Part shown: piece after piece, positions 1-3,975 of the stretch
Position numbering within the stretch: the stretch's first letter is position 1
How the letters are laid out: the number at the start of each line of letters is the position of its first letter
NCBI GenBank assembly: GCA_030616835.1
Contig: JAUWWP010000106.1
Location: forward strand, 1 to 7,790
DNA: 7,790 nucleotides
Source of the DNA: Deltaproteobacteria bacterium
GTDB lineage: Bacteria > Desulfobacterota > G020345765
Direction: 5' to 3'
The notes under the pieces: model-generated
The model's database searches: none
Told to the model about the DNA's origin: nothing
What the model saw: only the letters and a program-made list of their open reading frames with translations
Made by a program: the position numbers and the translations under genes

Positions 1-140
1 TGGAGGCCTTAACCGCTGTGGCCGCCGCCGCCCTGACCATTTACGATATGTGCAAGTCTTCTGATCGGGGGATGATCATCTCGGAGATAAAGCTTCTGGA
101 AAAGAAAGGGGGGAAGAGCGGAAGGTTCATCCGCACTTAA
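1..140 (+). CDS. moaC: Cyclic pyranopterin monophosphate synthase MoaC, C-terminal fragment
   Basis: Only the last 45 or so codons are present; the gene enters from the left edge and stops at TAA 138-140. The frame reads EALTAVAAAALTIYDMCKSS followed by DRGMIISEIKLLEKKGGKSG, which is the conserved MoaC C-terminus. MoaC acts in the cytoplasm in molybdenum cofactor synthesis, converting the MoaA product (3',8-cyclo-GTP) to cyclic pyranopterin monophosphate. The Asp and Lys of the YDMCK motif match the family's catalytic pair (Asp128 and Lys131 in E. coli numbering). The basic GGKSG segment near the end is also typical. No terminator is visible after the stop; an A/T-rich stretch leads straight into the next promoter. 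Identification is confident although the N-terminal part and the other active-site residues lie outside the window. Confidence 0.95.
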   Translation, partial: EALTAVAAAALTIYDMCKSSDRGMIISEIKLLEKKGGKSGRFIRT

Positions 141-184
141 ATAATGTTCATTTTTGATTTTCTACAAAAAAATATTAAAAAAAC

Positions 185-213
185 TTGACAGAGGGGATCT
201 ACTAATATAATAT
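185..213 (+). promoter_or_regulatory. Sigma70-type promoter for the beta-barrel gene
   Basis: TTGACA at 185-190 is a perfect -35 box. TAATAT at 208-213 lies 17 bp downstream; an overlapping perfect TATAAT at 206-211 would give a 15-bp spacer. An A-rich tract at about 164-184 could act as an UP element. Transcription would start near 220, giving an untranslated leader of about 130 nt. The same TTGACA-17-TAATAT pattern recurs at 1353-1381, which supports the assignment. Confidence 0.7.
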
Positions 214-352
214 TAATATAATTTTCCGGAGGCCTAAAATAGATTTCGAATGAAAGGAGGTGGAAAAGGAAAGGAATAGAATCCGTGGGAATCTGGTGGC
301 TCTGATTCTCACACTTTTGTAGTTTATCTGATGTAAAAGAAGGAGGATTGAA

Positions 353-1018
353 ATGAAACGACTAATTGTAGCAGTGGTTGCCCTTGTGGCAGTATTTGCA
401 CTGTCTTCTGCATCGGTTTATGCAGTAGAAGGGCTATCAGCAGGAGCAAAGGCTGGGTTGAACATTGCCACCCTTTATGGTAGCGATGTTGAGGATGCGA
501 AAATGAAAATAGGAGCTGCGTTTGGAGGTTTTGTTAACTACAGCATCAATGACAACATTGCCGTTCAGCCAGAGCTCCTATTCAGTATGAAGGGCGCAAA
601 GTCGGAATTCGAGGAAGAGATTCTTGGCGTGAAGTTTAGCATGAAGGAAACGATGAAGCTGAGTTATCTGGAAATCCCGATTCTGGCCAAAGTATCAATA
701 CCAATGGAAGGAAAGGTTAAACCTGTCCTGCTTATTGGTCCTTCTTTAGGTATACTCCTAAGTGCCAAAGATAAGATAGAAATGGAAGCTGCTGGAGTAT
801 CGGCATCGGCAGAGGTAGACATTAAAGAAATTATAAAGCCTATTGATTTCGGGTTAGTCTTTGGCGGAGGTGTTGATGTTGCTGAGCTTGGCCCAGGGAA
901 TCTCACGGTTGATGCCCGGTACACTTTAGGATTGACTTCGATTGATGATTCAGGTCTTGATCTAAGCATGAAGAACGGAGTGATTTCAGTAATGGCTGGA
1001 TATTCTTTCCCACTGTAA
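353..1018 (+). CDS. Outer-membrane beta-barrel protein (PorT/OMP_b-brl_2-like porin family)
   Basis: This 221-residue protein starts with a clear signal peptide: MKR, a hydrophobic core, and a likely signal peptidase I cut after ASVYA (about residue 24). The mature part has alternating-residue strands and short turns of a small eight-stranded type barrel. The segments SINDNIAVQPELLFSMKGAK and LSYLEIPILAKV, followed by GPSLGILLSAK, resemble the PorT-like outer membrane beta-barrel family common in Bacteroidetes and candidate phyla. It should sit in the outer membrane; its ligand or role cannot be told from sequence. The last residues are YSFPL, so the terminal residue is Leu rather than the usual Phe. 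AGGAGG at 341-346 is well placed for the ATG at 353. It is a single-gene unit with its own promoter and terminator. The tail of a paralogue survives near 2690. Confidence 0.8.
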   Translation: MKRLIVAVVALVAVFALSSASVYAVEGLSAGAKAGLNIATLYGSDVEDAKMKIGAAFGGFVNYSINDNIAVQPELLFSMKGAKSEFEEEILGVKFSMKETMKLSYLEIPILAKVSIPMEGKVKPVLLIGPSLGILLSAKDKIEMEAAGVSASAEVDIKEIIKPIDFGLVFGGGVDVAELGPGNLTVDARYTLGLTSIDDSGLDLSMKNGVISVMAGYSFPL

Positions 1019-1132
1019 CGAAGCATTTTGCCTGACAGCCTATAGAGAATTAATTCTCTTATAATATCAATCATTTAACCCTTTCCAGTTATTCTGGAAA
1101 GGGTTTTTTGTTTAATTTGTTAGAAATTAGTG
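995..1132 (+). repeat. Duplicated OMP tail plus terminator, copy A
   Basis: The last codons of the beta-barrel gene, its 3' untranslated region and its terminator match the sequence at 2687-2825. Shared blocks include TTCCCACT before the stop, a TAACGAAGCATTT/TAACAAAGCATTT block, an ATTAAT region, TAATATCAAT and the whole terminator hairpin. This copy also has a perfect 16-bp palindrome at 1044-1059 (AGAGAATTAATTCTCT) that is degraded in copy B. Confidence 0.75.
1077..1109 (+). terminator. Rho-independent terminator after the beta-barrel gene
   Basis: A perfect 12-bp stem, AACCCTTTCCAG at 1077-1088 and CTGGAAAGGGTT at 1094-1105, encloses a TTATT loop. It is followed by a run of T residues (1104-1109). 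The stem lies about 60 bp after the stop codon of the beta-barrel gene. The identical hairpin occurs at 2770-2803. Confidence 0.92.
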
Positions 1133-1171
1133 CCGACCCTTTATGTTGATTTTGGAATACACTTACCTATT

Positions 1172-1332
1172 TGTCCTGAGGAGGCTAGCCTCTCCTTCGA
1201 GACACTTCGTTCCTCAGGAAATTGGCCAGCCCTCTCGAAAGGTCTGTCGAAGGAAAGGAAGATTAGTTCGTATCCTACGATAGGCCTGTCCTGAGCTTGC
1301 CGAAGGGTTCAGGACATGCTTGTCGAGGGGGA
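1172..1332. repeat. Palindromic intergenic repeat block 1 (CCTGTCCTGAGC family)
   Basis: No gene was found between 1110 and 1408; this block fills most of that stretch. TCCTGAGGA (1174-1182) pairs with TCCTCAGGA (1211-1219), with a perfect GAGGCTAGCCTC palindrome at 1181-1192 next to it. A second hairpin is formed by TGTCCTGAGC (1287-1296) and GTTCAGGACA (1307-1316), allowing one G-T pair. CGAAGG and TGTCGA motifs that accompany this family lie between the arms. The family recurs at 1787-1922, 2976-3020, 7642-7663 and 7771-7790. Confidence 0.75.
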
Positions 1333-1352
1333 CACCGAGATGAATCTCCAAA

Positions 1353-1381
1353 TTGACATTAGCAAATAAATAATTTAATAT
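1353..1381 (+). promoter_or_regulatory. Sigma70-type promoter for the orphan HicB unit
   Basis: TTGACA at 1353-1358 and TAATAT at 1376-1381 are separated by exactly 17 bp, the same hexamers and spacing as the promoter at 185-213. It lies just after repeat block 1 and about 30 bp before the first possible start codon (1409). Confidence 0.7.
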
Positions 1382-1408
1382 CATTGATAAAATTGGAAGT
1401 AAGGGAAA

Positions 1409-1486
1409 ATGAGGAACTTGATGGAAGAAGAGGAAATCAAAAATCTGATTGAGGGACTAAACATTGGAGCCAGCTTTTCTTTGTAA
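1409..1486 (+). CDS. Possible 25-residue small ORF upstream of hicB
   Basis: An ATG at 1409 opens a 25-codon frame reading MRNLMEEEEIKNLIEGLNIG and ending GASFSL, stopped by TAA at 1484-1486, six bases before the hicB ATG. A purine-rich AAGGGA at about 1401-1406 is close to the start and is a weak ribosome binding site. It is the first start codon after the promoter at 1353-1381. It could be a real microprotein that couples translation to hicB, which has almost no ribosome binding site of its own, or the remnant of a truncated gene. It does not look like HicA. I do not recognise a family. Confidence 0.3.
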   Translation: MRNLMEEEEIKNLIEGLNIGASFSL

Positions 1487-1492
1487 AAAAAG

Positions 1493-1702
1493 ATGTATAA
1501 GTATGAGGTAATTGTATATTGGAGTGATGAAGACGGAGTATATATAGCTGAAGTACCTGAATTGCCAGGGTGTATGGCTGATGGAGCAAGCTATGAAGAA
1601 GCTTTAAAAAATGTTAAAGAAATTATTTCTGAATGGATAGAAACAGCGAAAAAATTAAGGAGAGAGATTCCCAAGCCGAAGGGAAAGCTTATGTATGCAT
1701 AA
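1493..1702 (+). CDS. HicB-like antitoxin (UPF0150 family), apparently without HicA
   Basis: The 69-residue protein has the full HicB/UPF0150 fold signature: an N-terminal strand (YEVIVYWSDEDGVYIAEVPE), the LPGC turn, the GASYEEAL helix start, and a helix NVKEIISEWIETAKKL. HicB proteins neutralise the HicA mRNA interferase, a small dsRBD-fold RNase. This is the short form that lacks a C-terminal DNA-binding domain. HicA is normally adjacent, but neither side encodes one: upstream there is only a 25-codon ORF and downstream a repeat block. It may therefore be an orphan antitoxin, perhaps acting on a distant HicA or in a different role. The ATG is preceded only by an A-run, so translation may depend on the upstream small ORF. 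A promoter lies at 1353-1381. No terminator is seen after the stop. Confidence 0.85.
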   Translation: MYKYEVIVYWSDEDGVYIAEVPELPGCMADGASYEEALKNVKEIISEWIETAKKLRREIPKPKGKLMYA

Positions 1703-1786
1703 TTTGAAATTCTCTTATTTTTGACATTTAAAAAGGGATTTGATAGTGTTACACATTAAGATAAATCAGGAATTGTATCCAATATT

Positions 1787-1922
1787 TATCCTTCGACAGG
1801 CCCTTCGGTGGAGTTTATCCTGAGCCCAGATTTTTCGCGGAGCCTGTCCTGAGCCCATTCTTCAGATTCTTCGCTTCGCTCAGAATGACTGGGTCGAGGG
1901 GCTCAGGACACAGCTAAGGATA
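1787..1922. repeat. Fold-back intergenic repeat block 2
   Basis: The gene-free stretch 1703-1980 is dominated by a nested inverted repeat. Outer arms are TATCCTT (1787-1793) and AAGGATA (1916-1922). Inner arms are a perfect 12-bp pair, TGTCCTGAGCCC (1845-1856) and GGGCTCAGGACA (1899-1910). Inside sits a third hairpin, ATTCT (1866-1870) with AGAAT (1882-1886), around TCGCTTCGCTC. The CCTGTCCTGAGC core is shared with the other intergenic blocks. No coding potential is seen. Confidence 0.78.
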
Positions 1923-1933
1923 AGTTTTATTCG

Positions 1934-1960
1934 TTGACTGTAGTGATAATAATATAAAAT
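1934..1960 (+). promoter_or_regulatory. Possible promoter for the vapB-vapC pair
   Basis: TTGACT at 1934-1939 resembles a -35 box. A/T-rich TAAAAT (1955-1960) or TATAAA (1953-1958) could be the -10, but spacing is short (15 or 13 bp). It directly follows repeat block 2 and precedes the pair by about 20 bp. No clear operator palindrome for autoregulation is visible. Confidence 0.35.
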
Positions 1961-1980
1961 CTTAAGAAGGGAGGGGAGTT

Positions 1981-2229
1981 GTGGTGAAGTCAGTTAAGGG
2001 AATCTATGATGGGAGAGAGGTAAAACCGTTAGAACCTATACGAACGGAGAAAAAGTATAGGGTGGAAATTAATTTCATAGAAGAACTTAAGGAAGATGGG
2101 GCAGGTGAAGATACTATGAAACTGGCTGGTCTTTTGGATGATTTATCCGAGGAAGAATTCAAGGAGTTCCAAGAGATTGCATTTCTTACCAGGGAGAAGT
2201 TTTTTGGGAGGAGGAGCTCTGGGCTATGA
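1981..2229 (+). CDS. VapB-type antitoxin (AF2212/DUF104-like N-terminus)
   Basis: The 82-residue protein begins VKSVKGIYDGREVKPLEPIR and continues TEKKYRVEINFIEEL, a beta-rich start like the AF2212/DUF104 antitoxin group, whose members typically read V(K)A-Y-(D/E)G--KPLEP. The acidic, helical second half (EDTMKLAGLLDDLSEEEF then a basic end) would be the toxin-wrapping segment. The stop overlaps the start of the PIN-domain toxin by four bases (ATGA), the usual arrangement of antitoxin and toxin. GTG codons at 1981 and 1984 are both served by the G-rich ribosome binding site at 1968-1978; I kept the first. It probably inhibits the downstream RNase and may repress its own promoter. The family assignment of the antitoxin is inferred; the pairing is clear. 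Confidence 0.78.
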   Translation: MVKSVKGIYDGREVKPLEPIRTEKKYRVEINFIEELKEDGAGEDTMKLAGLLDDLSEEEFKEFQEIAFLTREKFFGRRSSGL

Positions 2230-2633
2230 AACGTTCTCTCTTGGATACAGACATATTATCCTTCTTCATGAGGGGGGAGGAAAAGGTTGTTAAGAAGGTG
2301 GTGAGATATTTAAAGGGGTATGGAAGGCTTGATACCACAATTATTTCATACTACGAAATATTGAAAGGATTGAAACTTCTTAACCGGCCATTGAAGATTC
2401 GTGAATATCGCAGATTGACGAAGAATTTTAACATCCACGGTATTGATATCGAGGACGCGGAGCTTGCTGCGGATATTTATGCTGATTTGAGGCGGAAGAA
2501 AAAATTGATTGGAGATGCCGATATTATCATAGCTGGGATAGCCAAGGCAAAGGGAATGGTGCTTGTCACCAACAACATAGAACATTTTAGCAGAGTTGAA
2601 GGGTTGGAAATAGAAAACTGGTTGAGAGACTGA
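2226..2633 (+). CDS. vapC: VapC-type PIN-domain ribonuclease toxin
   Basis: This 135-residue protein has the PIN domain layout of VapC toxins, metal-dependent endoribonucleases that cut tRNA or rRNA sites when their antitoxin is lost. The acidic residues are in place: Asp7 in LLDTDILS, Glu44 in ISYYEILKG, and Asp99 in IGDADIIIAG, with the last metal-site segment reading TNNIEHFSR (residues 115-123). The usual final Asp is Asn117, as in many active VapC proteins of the TRNxxHF type. Length is normal for the family, and the frame is intact. It overlaps the antitoxin gene by four bases, implying coupled translation. The target RNA cannot be read from sequence. The segment is followed by the duplicated beta-barrel tail and terminator at 2687-2825, which would end its transcript. 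Confidence 0.93.
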   Translation: MKRSLLDTDILSFFMRGEEKVVKKVVRYLKGYGRLDTTIISYYEILKGLKLLNRPLKIREYRRLTKNFNIHGIDIEDAELAADIYADLRRKKKLIGDADIIIAGIAKAKGMVLVTNNIEHFSRVEGLEIENWLRD

Positions 2634-2644
2634 AGGAGAGAAAG

Positions 2645-2734
2645 ATGCGAAGGACTAAGTTCATGACTCTCATTTTTTACCGTTTAGCCAGATGTTTTCC
2701 CACTACCATAACAAAGCATTTAAACTACAGCTAA
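2645..2734 (+). pseudogene. 29-codon ORF overlapping the remnant OMP tail
   Basis: Just after the vapC stop, AAGGAGAG (2633-2640) sits at proper distance from an ATG at 2645. The frame, starting MRRTKFMTLIFYRLARCF, ends at TAA 2732-2734. Its second half overlaps the DNA that matches the 3' end of the beta-barrel gene, but in another frame. In the frame matching the beta-barrel, the tail reads DVFPLP and stops at 2709-2711, compared with GYSFPL and stop in the intact gene. The most economical reading is debris of a paralogous outer-membrane gene: an original start joined to an original end by an internal deletion. A functional microprotein is possible but less likely. Confidence 0.35.
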
Positions 2735-2825
2735 TGTAGAATTAATCCTTTATCTAATATCAATAATTTAACCCTTTCCAGTTATTCTGGAAAGGGTTTT
2801 TTTATTCAATTTTTTGGAATTGTGG
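2687..2825 (+). repeat. Duplicated OMP tail plus terminator, copy B
   Basis: This stretch matches 995-1132 from the last codons of the beta-barrel gene through the terminator and about 20 bp beyond. Matching blocks include TTCCCACT, TAACAAAGCATTT, AGAATTAAT, CTAATATCAAT and the identical 12-bp stem. There is no intact beta-barrel gene upstream of it; vapC is there instead. Confidence 0.75.
2770..2803 (+). terminator. Rho-independent terminator after vapC
   Basis: AACCCTTTCCAG (2770-2781), loop TTATT and CTGGAAAGGGTT (2787-2798) form a perfect 12-bp stem followed by seven T residues (2797-2803). It is identical in stem and loop to the terminator at 1077-1109 and now closes the vapB-vapC transcript. 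Confidence 0.92.
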
Positions 2826-2855
2826 TAACTATATGTTTATTCCAAATAATGCGAA

Positions 2856-2927
2856 TGTAGGGGTTCAATTTATTGAACCCGATCCGCCTGAGGAGGAGGA
2901 CCGGGCTTGATAAATCAAGCCCCTACA
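2856..2927. repeat. Composite palindromic element with two hairpins
   Basis: Outer arms TGTAGGGG (2856-2863) and CCCCTACA (2920-2927) enclose two hairpins: GGGTTCAAT/ATTGAACCC (2861-2880, loop TT) and GGGCTTGAT/ATCAAGCCC (2903-2922, loop AA). Between them is TCCGCCTGAGGAGGA (2883-2897), a one-mismatch copy of the 15-bp palindrome found twice inside jag. This is the form of a BIME/REP-like unit. There is no transposase. Confidence 0.82.
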
Positions 2928-2963
2928 AAAAACAGACAGGGGAGAGGGAACTAAAAGGGATAA

Positions 2964-3050
2964 GGGTGGACAGAGCCTGTCCTGAGCCCTGTCCTGAGGT
3001 ACTCGAAGGGTTGTCGAAGGAGAGGTCCACCCCTACAAGTCTGAGGCGGA
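2964..3050. repeat. Palindromic repeat carrying two CCTGTCCTGAG units and a degenerate GGCGGA palindrome
   Basis: Arms GGGTGGAC (2964-2971) and GTCCACCC (3025-3032) flank GCCTGTCCTGAGC (2975-2987), a second TGTCCTGAG (2990-2998), and two CGAAGG motifs. Just after it, TCTGAGGCGGA (3040-3050) looks like the jag-type palindrome with four bases lost from its left arm. The 2634-3265 gap holds no confident gene: a terminator, three such repeats and the rpmH promoter. Confidence 0.75.
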
Positions 3051-3074
3051 CTAAACCCCGTTAGAAGCTCACTT

Positions 3075-3118
3075 CGTAAGAGATTCACCCCGATGGACAT
3101 CGGGGCAAGGGTCTTACG
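3075..3118. repeat. Nested hairpin repeat
   Basis: Outer arms CGTAAGA (3075-3081) and TCTTACG (3112-3118) surround a perfect inner stem, CCCCGATG (3088-3095) and CATCGGGG (3098-3105), with loop GA. No T-run follows, so it is unlikely to be a terminator. It is the third palindromic unit in a row before rpmH. Confidence 0.75.
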
Positions 3119-3205
3119 GGGCTCACACAAGACTTTATTCCACCTGATGCGGATTTCTACGGGGTACTTTTGGGGAAACTCCTGAATTTTATTTATTTTA
3201 TTTAT

Positions 3206-3234
3206 TTGACAAAGGCTGGCTAAGTTGCTAATTT
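3206..3234 (+). promoter_or_regulatory. Sigma70-type promoter for the rpmH cluster
   Basis: A perfect TTGACA (3206-3211) is followed after 17 bp by TAATTT (3229-3234). An A/T-rich TTTATTTA-repeating tract just upstream (3188-3207) could serve as an UP element. The start of rpmH is about 30 bp downstream of the -10. Confidence 0.65.
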
Positions 3235-3265
3235 ATTAAGATAGCCTTGCAAAGAGAGGGATAAA

Positions 3266-3415
3266 ATGAAACGGACATTTCAGCCCAGTAATATTAAGCG
3301 AAAGAGAACCCATGGTTTCCGCAAAAGAATGAGCACCAAGGGGGGAAGGAAAATCCTGAAAAGGAGAAGGGCCAAAGGTAGAGCCAGGCTGACAGTCCAG
3401 ATCAGCAAGAAATGA
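3266..3415 (+). CDS. rpmH: 50S ribosomal protein L34
   Basis: A 49-residue, very basic protein starting MKRTFQPSNIKRKRTHGFRK and continuing RMSTKGGRKILKRRRAKGR. This is the canonical L34 sequence, a small protein that binds 23S rRNA in the large ribosomal subunit. The KRTFQPS start and THGFRKRMST block are diagnostic. It is a few residues longer than the common 44-47 because of a short tail (RLTVQISKK). GAGAGGG at 3254-3260 precedes the ATG. The stop overlaps the rnpA start by four bases (ATGA at 3412-3415), so the two are translationally coupled. dnaA, the usual upstream neighbour in many bacteria, is not present. Confidence 0.97.
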   Translation: MKRTFQPSNIKRKRTHGFRKRMSTKGGRKILKRRRAKGRARLTVQISKK

Positions 3416-3747
3416 AAGAGTTCGGCCTTGGAAAGGAAAAGAGAATTCTGAAGGATGATGAGTTTCAACAGATTTACCGAAAAGGAAAGAGGTGGCACAC
3501 CAAAAACTTTACGGTGATCGCCTCCCCTAACTCCCAGGGATATGCGCGGTTGGGGCTCAGGGCTGGAAGAAAGGTAGGCGGTGCAATTAAAAGGAACCAG
3601 GTTAAGCGGCTGGCCCGGGAATTCTTTCGGCTTAATCAGCACAGATTGGTAGGCTCCCAGGATTATCTAATCATCGCTAGAAAGGAAGCAAGCGATCTAA
3701 ATTATAACCTGGTTTTTGATGAACTTAGCAGGCTTTTTGATAGTTAG
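3412..3747 (+). CDS. rnpA: Ribonuclease P protein component
   Basis: This 111-residue basic protein binds the RNase P RNA and helps it cut the 5' leader from pre-tRNA. The RNR signature appears at residues 61-73 as RNQVKRLAREFFR, in the usual KRNxxKRxxRExFR context. The N-terminal half has the expected LKDDEFQQIYRKGKRW segment, which forms the pre-tRNA leader cleft, and the strand YARLGLRAGRKVGGA. Length is normal. The start ATG overlaps the rpmH stop, and the 3' end overlaps the yidD start region in another frame by up to about 30 bp. The order rpmH-rnpA-yidD-yidC-jag is the classical conserved cluster. Confidence 0.97.
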   Translation: MKEFGLGKEKRILKDDEFQQIYRKGKRWHTKNFTVIASPNSQGYARLGLRAGRKVGGAIKRNQVKRLAREFFRLNQHRLVGSQDYLIIARKEASDLNYNLVFDELSRLFDS

Positions 3748-3949
3748 AAAGATCCTTATTGGAGTTATTCGATTTTATCAGAGATTTATCTCTCCTTTCT
3801 TCCTCCCCTGTTGCCGCTTCACTCCTACCTGCTCCGAATACTCACGGCAGGCCCTGGAGAACTACGGTCTGGGTAGGGGTCTCTGGCTTTCCCTCAAGAG
3901 GATCTTGCGCTGTCACCCTTTCTGCCCGGGAGGATATGACCCAGTCTGA
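3719..3949 (+). CDS. yidD: Membrane protein insertion efficiency factor YidD
   Basis: YidD is a small membrane-associated protein that assists YidC-dependent insertion of inner-membrane proteins. The sequence has every family block: IRFYQRFISPF, CCRFTPTCSEY with three cysteines, the QALENYGLGRGLWLSLKRILRC helix and the HPFCPGGYDPV ending. The start is uncertain. ATG at 3719 (76 residues) overlaps rnpA by 29 bp; TTG at 3716 adds one residue; TTG at 3737 gives about 70 residues and matches the usual length best. None has a strong ribosome binding site, so translation may be coupled to rnpA. It lies 26 bp before the preferred yidC start. Confidence 0.93.
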   Translation: MNLAGFLIVRKILIGVIRFYQRFISPFFLPCCRFTPTCSEYSRQALENYGLGRGLWLSLKRILRCHPFCPGGYDPV

Positions 3950-3975
3950 GGTTGTTTCTTATGGAAGGTAATGGA

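Noticed and set aside
260..322. 20-codon GTG-started frame (MEKERNRIRGNLVALILTLL) in the beta-barrel gene leader
   Set aside because: The start codon overlaps the only ribosome binding site, so spacing is impossible; it is probably chance, though the sequence loosely resembles a short leader peptide.
664..1074. Minus-strand open frames (also at 2346-2585, 3280-3642, 4330-4590, 4681-4893, 5097-5291, 6901-7095, 7367-7690)
   Set aside because: All lie opposite confident plus-strand genes or repeats and show no recognisable protein features.
2873..3064. 63-codon open frame reading MNPIRLRRRTGLDKSS
   Set aside because: It starts at a TTG inside a hairpin and runs entirely through palindromic repeats at 2856-3050; there is no ribosome binding site or protein-like composition.
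1172..3118. Possible CRISPR array from repeated CCTGTCCTGAGC and similar motifs
   Set aside because: Spacing is irregular, repeats are degenerate and occur in both orientations, units nest in one another, and no cas gene is nearby.
3759..3971. Plus-strand frame of 70 codons overlapping yidD
   Set aside because: It is a different frame across yidD, whose own frame carries all family motifs.
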